Shown here piece by piece: positions 11,216 to 21,596 of a stretch of DNA of 64,000 bases. The position numbers and the translations under genes were made by a program. The DNA comes from Posidonia oceanica (taxonomy: Eukaryota; Streptophyta; Magnoliopsida; Alismatales; Posidoniaceae). How positions within the stretch are numbered: position 1 is the stretch's first letter; each line of letters opens with the position of its first letter. A model generated the notes under the pieces. It ran no database searches and was not told where the DNA came from. It saw only the letters and a program-made list of their open reading frames with translations. The stretch lies in the NCBI GenBank assembly GCA_037176725.1, contig JAZBRS010000029.1, forward strand, positions 124,529,001 through 124,593,000, written 5' to 3'.

Positions 11216-12332
11216 CAATCCAGCCCTCTCCTCTTCCTTCCTTTTTCTTTTCTGTTTTTATTTCAATTTTCAGGCCCAACCCAACACACAACCATCTCCT
11301 CTCCTCCTCCTTTCCTCTTTTTTTATTTTCATTTTTTTTTCTTTCCCACGGGCCTCAGCCCACTTCCCCTTCTCTCCCTTTTTCTTCTTTTTCTTTTTAT
11401 TTTTCTTTCAGCCTGGCCCGGCCCATTTCCTCCTTCTCCTTCTTCCTTTTGTTTCTCCCCAGCCCGACACCATCTCCTCTTCTTCTCCTTCTTTTCCCTC
11501 CTCCTTCAAAATTCATCATCGCCTGCAACCACAGCACTCAACCTCCTGCACTCACAGCCTCCCCCTCGGCCAACACTCCACCTCCTGCCCACTTATTGCC
11601 CGATCGTTGCCCCACGCCATCGTTCGGCGCCTACCTCTGCACAGCCACCTTCGCTAGCACTCCCTCTCACTACTGGAGCCTGCACAGCCACCTTCAGCCC
11701 ACTGCACGCCCCATGCCCACTCGAGTGGCAGCCCCAGAACAAAACCAACTCTTCCTCTTCCCTTCCAGCGGTGGCAGCATAGAATTCACAGAGCGAAACC
11801 CAACTCAAACACCCATTCTCAGACCACTGCAACCTTCTTCCTTTCCATGCACCCACAGCCATCCCCAGCTCCTCCAACTCATCCAGGACATTCCCAGAAC
11901 ACCCACGACCTCAGGCCAATTCCCAACTCACCCCCAAACACCCAGCAGACTCCCTTCTTCACCACAAACACCTGCGCATCCATTTCAGCCCAAAACACCC
12001 AGAACACCCACTTCACTCCAGACGCAACACCACTCCAATCCAGCCTCCTCTCCACCCTCACAGAACGTCCATGAATCCCCAGGGTGATCCAAGCAACCCA
12101 GAGAGCCACAAACAACCAGAGAGAACTCAAATTCTCAGACCAACCCAAAAAACCAAACCCCAGCTTTGGTGCACCAAACCAGCTTCTGAGCAGCTTCGGA
12201 GCTTCCTCTCGACGCCAGGAACCGCCTCCGATCGCGCCTGCAGCTCGCCCGCAGCCTCCCACGCCGCCGCGACCTCCAGCTGCAGCAGTACACCCACCTG
12301 GGACCGACAGCACACTCCGGCCTCCTCCGTAG
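11216..12332 (+). other. C-rich probable transcribed leader in LTR A
   Basis: Strongly C- and pyrimidine-rich with few G, ending at AG|GTAACA. Several overlapping Pro/Ser/Thr-rich frames are open by composition only and have no recognisable domain. A homologous C-rich segment ends in a splice donor in element D (38553). I read it as the R/U5 leader; the TATA box of this LTR was not identified. Confidence 0.4.
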
Positions 12333-12336
12333 GTAA
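12331..12336 (+). promoter_or_regulatory. Candidate 5' splice site in LTR A
   Basis: CCTCCGTAG|GTAACAG marks the abrupt switch from C-rich leader to AT-rich sequence. Element D has CACCAG|GTAAGT and element E CACAG|GTAAGC at the same switch. The agreement of three LTRs supports a real donor; the acceptor is not identified. Confidence 0.45.
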
Positions 12337-12829
12337 CAGACCCTGTATTTAAGCTCCTTGTTTGCTTCTCGAGCTTCCTAGGCGATTAGAATTAAGTTTA
12401 GGGGTTTAGAGCACCGTTTCACGTTCGCCGCTACAGTCTTCTTCTCCAATGAGCCTTTGCAGCATCGCCACGCTCCCAGCTAGCTTCGCTCTCGCCGATC
12501 GCACCCCGAGCTCCGTCGGAGTCCAAGAAGCACAGCCCTTGGCTCCCCTTGCGCCGCCGTCGCCTCCCGCGCCCGCACCACCTTCAGCAGCTTCTGCAGT
12601 AGGTCCGCTGACGTTGCCAGCACACCACAGCCGCCGTCATGCACCGCTGAGCCCTCTGGAACCATCGGACAACCGCCCTCTAGCCTCCAGACACCTCCGC
12701 ACCACCGCACGCTCGCCTGACAGCCGCAGCGCCTCCTCCTTCTCCAACGCAGGCCTTCTGAAGCTCGAAGGTCACTGTTCACTGTAGCAGAATAAAGTTC
12801 CGATTTTGTTTTGATTCGGTGCATTAAAA

Positions 12830-14420
12830 TAAATTACTGTAGGTTATTTTCATTGCTTTTAGGTCCAACTGTGGTTTAAGTTTTATTTAATTTTTGATTA
12901 AAACCATATTACATTGCATTTAATTCCTACAGTTTGTTTTTATTACGTTTCAGTCCAATTTCAATTCAAATCATTTAATTTCGGTTTGTTTACTTTAATG
13001 CATTGCATTTAGGTCCCTAGGTTTAGTTTATTTGCATACCAGTCCAGAGTCAGTTTAAATTGCATTTAATTTCCATGTTTACCTTATTACATTGCACTTT
13101 CAATTCTGTGTTTTATTTTTATTGCATTTCAGTCCTCTGTTTGTTTATCATATCATTTAAATATCATGTTTACCATATTACATTGCATTTTTAATTCTGT
13201 GTTTTATTTTTATTGTATTTCAGTCCTCTGTTTGTTTATCATATCATTTAAATGTCATGTTTACCATAATACATTGCATTTTTAATTCTGTATTTTATTT
13301 TTATTGGATTTCAATTCTTTGTTTGTTTATCATATCATTTAAATGTCATGTTTTCCATATTACATTGCATTTTTTATTCTGTGTTTTATTTTTATTGCAT
13401 TTAAGTCCTTAGACCATATTAGCAATCATTTAAATGTCATTTTTACCTTATTACATTGCATTTTAAATCATGTCTTTTATTTTATTTGCACATCAGTCCT
13501 ATTCTGTTGTAGATTTCATTTAAATCAGGTTTTAAAACTATATTGCATTACAGAAAAATCCAAAAATATGTTTTAATTGCATGTTAGTCCAATTAGTTGT
13601 GAATCAGTCATTTATTTTTGCATTTTACCTTATTGCATTGCATAAAAAACCAAGAAAATGTTTTAATTGCATTTAAGTCCATCTACTGTATATCAGTTAT
13701 TTAAATCATGTTTTAAAACTATATTGCATTGTAGAAAAATCCAGAAAAATGTCATAATTGCATATTAGTCCAGTTTGCATTCAATCATTCATTTAAATCA
13801 TGTTTTGAACCATATTGCATTGCTGTTTAGTCCAATAACTTGTTTTATTTGCATTTTAGTCCTTTATGCATTTAAATGTCATTCTAGTTGCATTTTAAAT
13901 CATAGTTACATTTTAAATCATAGTTGTCATTCTAATTACATTGCAGTAAAATACAATAGTTTGTTCTAATTGCATATCAGTCCAAAAAATGTTAAGATCA
14001 TTGCATGCTTGCCTGTTTGCCTTGCTTTTTGCAATTTAGTCCAATAGTTTATGCTAATCGCATGTTGATCCTAATTTCAATTGCTTGTCTGCTTGCATGT
14101 CTGTCTTGCATTGCAAATAAGTCCAATATATTTTCTAAACTGTATGTAGGTCCAAATGTTGCATGCATTCACATTTTTGCTCTGTTTTGCACATAAACCC
14201 CATAGTTTTCCTGTACTGCATATAGGTCCCTATCTTTTGCTGTAGCATGCATCCTTTCATCTGATGTTGCATTTTGCTTCTGCATGCATGCCATATTGCA
14301 TTGTTAGTTCTTATCATGCATTTACCCTGTTGCATTGCCTTTTTGCCCCATTTTTGCATATAGGCCCCTGTAGTTATTTTAATTGCACTTAGGTCCCTAC
14401 ATTTGCATTCTTGCATGCAT
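12830..14420 (+). repeat. Diverged ~91 bp tandem array in LTR A
   Basis: A core ATTGCATTTCAGTCC (variants TTAGTCC, TAAGTCC, TAGGTCC) recurs about 19 times. From 13121 to 13757 the cores start at 13121, 13212, 13303, 13394, 13485, 13576, 13666 and 13757, a spacing of 90-91 bp. The spacer carries ATATCATTTAAATGTCATG and ACCATATTACATTGCA. Element D's LTR has a related ~90 bp series (38590-39900). Confidence 0.75.
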
Positions 14421-14544
14421 TGCACTCCTATATCATTGCATATTGCACTCTTGCATCATTTAGAGCACCCTTAGCCTCATTGCATGTAGGACACCCTGCA
14501 TTGCACACATATAGGGATAATTTGCACTTAGACCACTTTTCCTG

Positions 14545-14705
14545 GCCCTTGAGCCTTCTGACTTGAAACCTGAATAACTTTTGATCGGATCGTTGGATCT
14601 TTACTATCTAACTACCCAGGTCTCCCTGGTTGAATGATCTTCCATTCTAACCAAAGTTATTTCAGATCAGGTCTCAAATCCTCAAGATAAGCCCACCTGA
14701 ATCAC
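14545..14705 (+). other. Conserved LTR island shared by elements A and D
   Basis: This ~160 bp block includes TGAATAACTTTTGATCGGAT and AAGATAAGCCCACCTGAATC. It is nearly collinear with 40047-40207 in element D although the surrounding arrays have diverged strongly. It has no ORF. The retained similarity suggests a constrained regulatory or RNA element. Confidence 0.6.
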
Positions 14706-15109
14706 TACATAGCACTCCTTGCCTTATCATTTGCATTGCATGCATCGCTTTCGAGATTTGTTTTCTCGTGCATGTAGATTAGGCTTTACTGCCCTTGTTT
14801 TCGTTTTCCATGTTGCATGCCGCTTCGCATTTGCATGGTTTACCGTTGTTTTGATTTATCGCCTGCATTGCATTTAGGACAGTGATGCTTACTGTCTGGA
14901 GTTCTTACGAACCAGGGCTTGCCCGTTCGGAACACTGACAGTGCTGTTGAGCACATAGATTGCACATTTAATTCCTTGCACGCATTTCAGCACTTAGAGC
15001 ATACATTTGAGCATGTAATTAAGCATTCATGGCATTTAGGCATTCACATCATGCATCTTTCGGCGTATGCGAGCGTTAAGCCTCGAAAGACCGGTTCTCA
15101 AACATACCA

Positions 15110-15150
15110 GGGGTGCCTAACACCTTCCCCATGCGTAACAGGAGTCCTTG
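15110..15150 (+). promoter_or_regulatory. Conserved U5 core with hairpin (LTR A)
   Basis: GGGGTGCCTAACACCTTCCCC followed by ATGCGTAACAGGAGTCCTT. The same block occurs in LTR D (40834-40876) and on the minus strand in both LTRs of E (41432-41472, 55627-55667). GGTG and CACC can pair around CCTAA, with flanking GG/CC. In each LTR it lies roughly 220-360 bp before the LTR end, so it would be in the 5' leader of the RNA. Confidence 0.55.
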
Positions 15151-15306
15151 ACCTTTCTCTTGGCACGCAATGACCATATTGCCCTTATCCTAGGCACAAG
15201 TCACATTTGCATAGCATTTGCATTCTTTTCTCTTTCTTTCTTTCTTTTTTGCATGATTTCTCATGCTTTCCCCAGTTTTCCTTGTCTCCCGATTTAATAG
15301 ACACGG

Positions 15307-15320
15307 TGGTGACTCTGATT
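15307..15320 (+). other. PBS-like sequence inside LTR A
   Basis: TGGTGACTCTGATT resembles the primer-binding site TGGCGACTCTGCT of element E but lies about 150 bp inside the LTR. LTR D (41003) and LTR E have equivalents at about the same distance from the LTR end. It is not A's own PBS, which lies outside the window. Confidence 0.5.
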
Positions 15321-15474
15321 TAGTCTTATCTTTGCTTTTTCCTCTTTTTCTAGCGTTTCCGAGTTGAGCATCCCTCCTCGGGTCCTACCACTAATAGTGA
15401 ACCTAATCCCGATCGGTGCACGCGAGCTTTGGTATCGTGCATGGACGATCCGAATTTCGGGATTACTACATCGG

Positions 15475-16110
15475 TAGATCGACCTGGCACCAGTAGTTCT
15501 AGCAGAAACTTATCGCAGACTGGACCGCATCTCACACCACTGCCGCCACTTCGATGGCTGCGGGGCCCTGGTGCAGGTTTGGCTGGCTGGACACCTAGTG
15601 ATGGATATTCTACGCCCACAGAGATATGCCTTCGAGACTTACTACAGTAGCGGCCATGCTCAAGCTATTTAGAGCGTCCGCGAGGAATACGAGAAGCTGG
15701 CGAGGCTGACTGAGGATGCGGTAACATGGCGCATCATCCCATCCACGGTTGAATCTTTCACTGTCTTCTTCAGCACTCGCGACATGCGATTGGTTATGCT
15801 ACTAGGGTTCACCGGGGGTGTTGAGTATCATCCTATCCGGGTGATGCGGCAGTTTGACTTCCAACAAGGTTCCTTTGTCGACAGCACAGCGTCCAAGCTT
15901 CTTCAGCCTTATCCACTCAACTCAATTGCCGCAACGACGAAGCTGGCCCACCTGATGCGTCATGGGGTACAGTTGACAGACATTGCGACTGTGAAAGGCT
16001 CAGGGTGCACCCCTGAGTATGCAACTGAGGTACAGGGGCTCTGGCCTATCAATGAGATCCTGCCTGGCACCCCTCTGTTCAGTGATACCAGGAGTTCAAA
16101 TAAGGCCTGA
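15475..16110 (+). pseudogene. Additional ORF, second half: DUF7745-like (element B)
   Basis: Collinear with codons about 187-400 of element A's additional ORF, without indels: IDLAPVVLAETYRRLDRISH, then ILRPQRYAFETYYSSG, TVFFSTRDMRL and ATEVQGLWPINEI, ending TGA 16108-16110. The stop at 15475-15477 falls at the same codon as one in element A (7889), so that change is either shared by descent or a recurrent hot spot. A second stop at 15670 replaces Lys. The first half is cut off by insertion of element A and should lie left of A's 5' LTR, outside the window. Function unknown. Confidence 0.7.
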
Positions 16111-16845
16111 ACTAATTAGAGCACTTGCGCAGCTGCGTGTCCTATTTAAGTCTTGTTGTTTCTTGTTCGGCCCGACTATGGGCATGTAACCAAGACTTAA
16201 TCAATGCAAAGATGTTTGTTGTGCCATTTGCTTGTGTGTTGAGTTTGCCTTTCATAACTTGATGCATGCATGTTCTCGTGCAATCATGTCTTGAGCCGCC
16301 TGTCCAGTTTGCTGTCAGAATACTGCATTGAACCCGTGCATCAAACCCCTCAGAACCACGAGGAGGGCGCCCTCAGACCCTGACAGTTCACTAAAGTCAG
16401 AAATAGCTGCTAGAATTATCAGTGCAAGGAAAATTACAGGAAAGCCCTTATATTTTATTAGAACATCCGAATCTTTGCAGATCAATGCCGGAACTGCTCC
16501 AAGTAACTCCCAGGCAGGATACTCAGCCACAACATCCATCAATCGCCATGGGATCAAGCAAAGCCACCAAGCACCATCAGTCGGATCCTCATCCAGGCTA
16601 GTACCCCCTAACTGCTCGGTTGGCAAACACGTCAGTTTTGTCCCCATTCTTCGCATTTCGATGCCAAGGGTGCTCCGGCTGTCCCCTGGTATCCTCTTCT
16701 TGATACCAGGGGCATCTTTTCTGCTACCTTGTGGTATCACTCCCCCGTCTGCATCCAGGCTGATGCCCCTGGCTGTCACAGGTCCGTTTGTAGCTATTGC
16801 CCTGCCTCCGGTTTCTGATGCTCCCACTATCCTTTCCAGTCGATA
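16111..16845 (+). other. 3' UTR of element B before the array
   Basis: No gene; long open frames on both strands here have no recognisable domain. A perfect 11 bp inverted repeat, CCCCTGGTATC (16683-16693) and GATACCAGGGG (16702-16712) with an 8-base loop, matches the imperfect one in element A. About 150 bp near 16320-16470 are absent from element A's homologous spacer. Confidence 0.6.
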
Positions 16846-18545
16846 AGTCCAAAACTTATCACTTTTCATTTCCTTTGCGGTCAATAGGTCCGAAACCTAT
16901 CCTTTCCGGTCAGTAAGTTTGAAACTTATCACTTTCCTTTGCGGTCGATAGGTCCGAAACCTATCCTTTCCAGTTGATAAGTCCGAAACTTATCACTTTT
17001 CATTTCCTTTGCGGTCAATAGGTTCGAAACCTATCCTTTCCGGTTGATAAGTCTGAAACTTATCACTTTCCTTTCCGGTCGATAAATCTGAAACTTATCA
17101 CTTTCCTTTGCGGTCGATAGGTCCGAAACCTATCCTTTCCAGTCGATAAGTCCGAAACTTATCACTTTCCTTTTCGGTTGATAAGTCTGAAACTTATCAC
17201 TTTCCTTTGCGGTCGATAGGTCCGAAACCTATCCTTTCCGGTCAATAAGTCCGAAACTTATCACTTTTCATTTCCTTTGCGGTCAATAGGTCCAAAACCT
17301 ATCCTTTTCGGTCGATAAGTCCGAAACTTATCACTTTCCTTTTTGATCGATAAGTTCGAAACTTATCACTTTCCATTATGGTCGATAGGTCCGAAACCTA
17401 TCCTTTCCGGTTGATAAGTCCGAAACTTATCACTTTTCATTTCCTTTGCGGTCGATAGGTCCAAAACCTATCCTTTTCGGTCGATAAGTCCGAAACATAT
17501 CACTTTCCCTTCCAATCGATAGGTCCGAAACCTATCCTTTCCGGTTGATAAGTCCGAAACATATCACTTTCCCTTTCGATCGATAGGTCCGAAACCTATC
17601 CTTTCCGATTGATAAGTCCGAAAATTATCACTTTCCTTTGCGGTCGATAGGTCCAAAACCTATCATTTTCGGCCGATAAGTCCGAAACTTATCACTCTCC
17701 TTTGTGGTCGATAGGTTCGAAACCTATCCTTTCCGGTTGATAAGTTTGAAACTTATAACTTTTCATTTCCTTTGCGGTCGATAGGTCCGAAACCTATCCT
17801 TCCCGGTCGATAAGTCCGAAACTTATCACTTTCCTTTTCGATCGATAAGTCTGAAACTTATCACTTTCTTTTGTGGTCGATAGGTCCGAAATCTATCCTT
17901 TCCGGTTGATAAGTCTAAAACTTATCACTTTCCTTTTTGGTCGATGAGTCCGAAACTTATCACTTTTCATTTCCTTTACGGTCGATAGGTCTGAAACCTA
18001 TCCTTTCCGGTCGATAAGTCCGAAACTTATCACTTTCCTTTGAGGTCGATAGGTCCGAAACCTATCCTTTCCGGCCGATAAGTCCGAAACTTATCACTTT
18101 CCTTTGCGGTCGATAGGTCCGAAACCTATCCTTTCCGGTCGATAAGTCCAAAACTTATCACTCTCCTTTATGGTCGATAGGTCCGAAACCTATCCTTTCT
18201 GGCCAACAAGTCTGAAACTTATCACTTTTCATTTCCTTTGCTGTTGATAGGTCCGAAACCTATCCTTCTCGGTCGATAAGTCCGAAACTTATCACTTTCC
18301 TTTCCAGTCGATAAGTCCGAAACTTATCAATTTCCTTTGCAGTCGATAGGTCTGAAACCTATCCTTTTCGGTCAATAAGTCCGAAACTTATCACTTTCCT
18401 TTGCGGTCGATAGGTCCGAAACCTATCCTTTTCGGTCGATAAGTCCGAAACTTATCACGTTTCATCCTTTGCGGTCGATAGGTCCAAAACCTATCATTTA
18501 TCACATCATGCCCTTTCTAGTCAGTAAGTCCGAAACTTGCCAGTT
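16846..18545 (+). repeat. 3' UTR tandem array of alternating hairpin monomers (element B)
   Basis: About 1.7 kb of two alternating monomers: GATAAGTCCGAAACTTATC and GATAGGTCCGAAACCTATC, separated by CTTTCC(TTTGCGG)TC spacers, giving a dimer of about 60-75 bp. Both have a 7 bp stem around CCGAA, and the A/G change in the left arm is matched by T/C in the right arm. Element E carries the same monomer type in its own 3' UTR (minus strand, 43805-44335). Confidence 0.9.
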
Positions 18546-18653
18546 ATCATCCTTTGTGCGACTTCGCTCCAGGCAGATGGAGTCCCGCTTGCTTGCTTCT
18601 TCGGGTGAGGACAATCCCTTTTCTTTTCGTGCGACTCTGTCGGAGTCCCGCCT

Positions 18654-19577
18654 ATTGGAGACTCAGGCATGGAGGGGTCAAGTCGGTTTCGGAACTATGT
18701 GTCACAGTCGATGTCGAGACCAGGTCAACCATGTAAGGGCGCTCCAACGGGACAGGAACTAAGGAGGAAATCATGGGGTTTTATCTCGACACGATCGAAA
18801 GGATTTTGGCATCTTGTTTGAGACAGCGCCTCGGATTGGAATTGATAAAAGGATAGGTAGGAACTAGATTGGCTTTAGGAGAATCACATGTCCTAAGGGT
18901 TTCTAACACTCTTGAAGGTCATTTTACTCTGTCCGTGCTCCACTTCCAATCATATGAGAAAATGCATGGATGCATGATTCAAGCAAACAATGATAGTGCA
19001 AGGTCAACATACGATGCAATGAATAGTCCATATGCTAGGTTAGGCTGGTGGGGTACGGTTGGTCCCAAACCATATGGACATATGCAAAATGAATGAATGC
19101 AATTTGTTGTGGTCAAGTGTTTTCTGTCCTCGAGTGTGACTGGTACTCTCAGGAAAGGACTGTCGTCCCACAGCTCGATTTGGCAAGTAAAGAGGCTCTA
19201 TGCATAGAGAACCGGGTGAGGGAGTGAACCCTTCACTTGCCAAACCGATGTTTCGTCTTTTAGTCGTAGCAGTTGTGTCTGTGGGCACGGTGTGAGCTTT
19301 AAGGCAGGGGCTCATTCCTCGTCCTTGCTTTTCAGTTCACAGTTGGGCAAAATCATCCTTCATGAGAGTGTGCAAAGGATGGTCTGTCTTAATGTTCCAG
19401 TCGCCGCTTCATTGGGCGCCCGGAATAGTCGCCGGGTGCGGGGGCGACGTGCAATCTTCTGACTATTTTGTCTCGGAATCTGATTTATCCTCCGTTTTTC
19501 TCGATAGGAGGGGATAAAAGGAGGCCGTACTTATCTTCCAGAGGTCATTCTGCAGAATTAATCCTCTCCCTTTGACC
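18654..19577 (+). other. Outer block of left arm, upstream of the DUF7745-like gene
   Basis: No gene. It begins ATTGGAGACTCAGGCATGGA, matching the right arm at 34461 downward, and includes GGTCCCAAACCATATGGACA and a segment with CCACAGCTCGATTTGGCAAG, both conserved in the right arm. It should hold the promoter of the gene at 19578, but I cannot identify a convincing TATA box. Confidence 0.6.
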
Positions 19578-20950
19578 ATGAAGCTTCCTTCTTTCTCTTC
19601 TTCAACCTTCACCGTGGAGAGGGTGGTTGATATCCCCAACCACTTGATGCAAGCCATTCATGGAGATCAGGTATGCTCTCTCCTTCTCTTCTTTGTCCTT
19701 GTATGCTTTGCTTGTTTGTGGTCTTGTCTTTGAGTGTTCACTTGTGATAGGTTGTAGTAAACCTTACCGGATGTCCGAATTTCCATAATTCGTTCCGGTA
19801 CTCTTTGCCTTGGGTGTCTAGCTTGATTGGCCGAGCAGAAAGCAATAGTCATCTCTTTGAATCTAGTGGTTTTGACAAACTTTTGGATTTGATGCGTACC
19901 CCTCTACCTTGGCCATTGTTGCATGCTTTGATAGCCTTTTGGAATGGCTCCTCCAACATCTTCAACTTTCCTCATGGGGAGACATTGATTTCTTGTGAGG
20001 AGGCTACTTCTTTGCTTGGACTTGCGGCAGAATCTACTGAAACACCGGACGATCGCTTCGCCATATATGTTGAGACTGTAGATTCCAAGAAGATAGGCTG
20101 GTATTTAGCGAAGGATCAGGATGCCAGCAAGGCATTGGTGCATTCAAGGAGGCTGTTTCTTCGAGGCTTGTGGGAGATTCTTAGCACCCGACAACTTGCT
20201 AAAAACGAACTGAAGATGTGTTTGTTTGTAGCAGTTGGCGGCCTCGCGTTGTTTGCCGATGACTGCTTTTCCTTGGATCTTCATCATGTGGATCTTTTCA
20301 TGCTCATAGTGGCTCGGCCAGATTTGTATCTGACTCCTGCTGTGCTGGCATACACCATGGAGGGGCTCTTGAGTGCGTCTTGCTTAGGGAAGTTCTTTGG
20401 CTCTCCCATACTGCTGCACAGATGGTTCATGTCCCATTGTCGGTGCTATGCTGATTTTGTCGGGTTGTCTTTTTATGATTGCATATTTCGCCTTGACTCT
20501 CTGTCCTTGCAGGATTTTGATTTTGTGCCAAGATTGCCTGAGGCTCAAAAGGCACAAGTGATGAATGCAGTTCACAGTCATCTCGAACTGGTCTTGGAGA
20601 GAGCCAGAGCCTTTGTGTTGTATCCGATTCAGCATTGCCCACACCTGCTAAACCAGGAGCTCTCTGTTCAGCCTGGTTCAGTGCTATCTCCCCCAATCCG
20701 TGCCCGTAGAGAGGATGGCGACCGGGACGAGAGGATGGTTCTGGAGTATATCGTCTGCTGGGTCTACATTGGCAGGCGAGTGTCCCTGAGTGCGCGTCGT
20801 CTTTCTGAAACTTCTCGAGAGTTACAGGAGTCAAGGTACTTGAAGTGGTATGCACGGCTTCGCCCCACTCCCCGGAAGTATACCAAAGATAGGCTGGAGT
20901 TCTTGAAGATGCTCGGCGTCAGCCATACGAGCATGGCAATGTATGGTTGA
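19578..20950 (+). CDS. DUF7745 / plant mobile domain-like protein, left arm, apparently intact
   Basis: Two exons: 19578-19670 (31 codons) and 19751-20950 (399 codons plus TGA), joined over an 80 bp GT-AG intron (GTATGC..GATAG) in phase 0. The right arm has the same intron at the same codon, which supports the splice. The 430-residue product has no internal stop. Motifs: PWPLLHALIAFWNGSSNIF, then GETLISCEEATSLLGL (about residues 105-120), LFLRGLWEIL, LFVAVGGLALFAD, and an Ala/Leu-rich segment around APAVLAYTMEGL-type sequence before RWFMSHC; it ends with PTPRKYTKDRLEFLKMLGV. These resemble DUF7745/PMD proteins of plant mobile elements; element A's additional ORF is of similar size. Function is unknown. 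The open frame suggests recent or continuing constraint. Confidence 0.65.
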
Positions 20951-21596
20951 GTTTATTTTAGAGTGTGATGGTTATGTTATGTTTTGGACATGAGTTAATA
21001 ATGATATATAATTTATTTGAGTTTGGTTAAATTGGGTGTGTTTACTGTTGCGTTGGTGGGTTATTAGTGTCTGAATAAATGATGAAAATTTTGTTTCAAA
21101 TAAATAAGAAGAAAGAAAGAAAGAAAAAAGGGTCTGTCCGTTTTAGCCGCCGCCCTTAGAGGCGTCCAGCTCAGAGGCGATTTGAATGAGGCGGGAAAGT
21201 TGTACTTAATTTTAAGGTATTTATTATTATTATATATTTTTTGGATTGTCGCTGCTATTCACGGCAGTAGATGCTGACATGGCCTCCACTAGGGTAGTTC
21301 AAACTAAGGCGGGAAAGTTGGCGTCCTGAGGAAGCCAAAGGGTAAGTTGCCGCATTTTGCGGCATCTAAAGAGGTTGCCACTATATTTGGCGACCAGGGC
21401 GCGAGTCCAGTAACAAAATTGAACCGTTGCCTCCCCCTTTTGGCCTTACGCCTCTCTTCTATTCCCCTGCTCAGTGCTTTCCCGCTCTCCTCTCTGGCAA
21501 TTCGGCGGCACGGTGGTCTCTAGTGGTGCAGCGCGACTCCGGTGGTGCAGCGGCGGTGCGGTGGCAGTGCGAGCGTTCTCTCCTCCACATCCCCTG
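20951..21596 (+). other. Intergenic block between the two left-arm genes, GCGACT-rich
   Basis: No gene. It includes a short AT-rich run (21210-21240) and repeated AGGCG/GGCGAC/TTGCC words such as AGGTTGCCAC and TTTGGCGACCAGG (21372-21398). The right arm has a homologous block (31830-32040) with GTCGCC and GGCGAC words. The same vocabulary is prominent in LTR X (34976-35480). It is the likely promoter region of the PMD gene. Confidence 0.5.

Larger units (their letters stand above)
1..15470 (+). mobile_element. Element A: Tat-type Ty3/gypsy retrotransposon, 5' part outside window
   Basis: Order on the plus strand: protease, linker, RT with RNase H, second RNase H, integrase, non-coding spacer, DUF7745-like additional ORF, hairpin tandem array, polypurine tract, 3' LTR. 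The second RNase H between the first RNase H and integrase is the hallmark of the Tat clade, and tandem repeats in the 3' UTR are known from that clade. The 5' LTR, PBS and gag lie left of the window. The 3' end is placed at 15470 (..ACTACA) because the following bases resume another element's additional ORF in the middle of its frame, so A is nested in element B. Multiple stops and two pol frameshifts make it non-autonomous now. Confidence 0.85.
10516..15470 (+). repeat. 3' LTR of element A (~4.95 kb)
   Basis: It starts where TGTAGACACC is expected; here the sequence is CGTTGACACC, so the terminal TG has mutated. It ends ..GATTACTACA, directly before element B's interrupted ORF. Internal order: AAACCCTA-like motifs (10570-10800), a pyrimidine-rich minisatellite, a C-rich probable leader (11216-12330), a candidate splice donor, a 91 bp array, and conserved blocks also present in element D's LTR. 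Element D's LTR (36899-41178) is the diverged homologue. The length is at the upper end for plant LTRs, as in Ogre-like elements. Confidence 0.8.
15471..18653 (+). mobile_element. Element B fragment: 3' part of a Tat-type retrotransposon
   Basis: It begins inside the additional ORF at the junction with element A's LTR and contains the rest of that ORF, a 3' UTR with a perfect hairpin, and a long hairpin tandem array. It stops at 18653 where the left arm of the large inverted repeat begins, before any polypurine tract or LTR. LTR X at 34618 may be its 3' LTR on the far side of the inverted repeat, but nothing in the sequence proves this. Confidence 0.7.

Noticed and set aside
10805..11782. 325-codon open frame in LTR A, Phe/Leu/Ser-rich
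   Set aside because: It follows the pyrimidine-rich minisatellite and C-rich leader; composition alone keeps it open and no domain is visible.
11879..12313. 144-codon Gly/Trp-rich frame on the minus strand of LTR A
   Set aside because: It is the complement of a C-rich leader with no stop codons by composition; no homologous frame in LTR D.
16315..16884. Open frames of 172-189 codons on both strands in B's 3' UTR
   Set aside because: They overlap each other, cross into the tandem array, and the homologous spacer in A does not preserve them.
20384..20855. Minus-strand frames inside the left DUF7745-like gene
   Set aside because: They are shadows of the plus-strand coding sequence; the plus frame continues through them and is conserved in the right arm.
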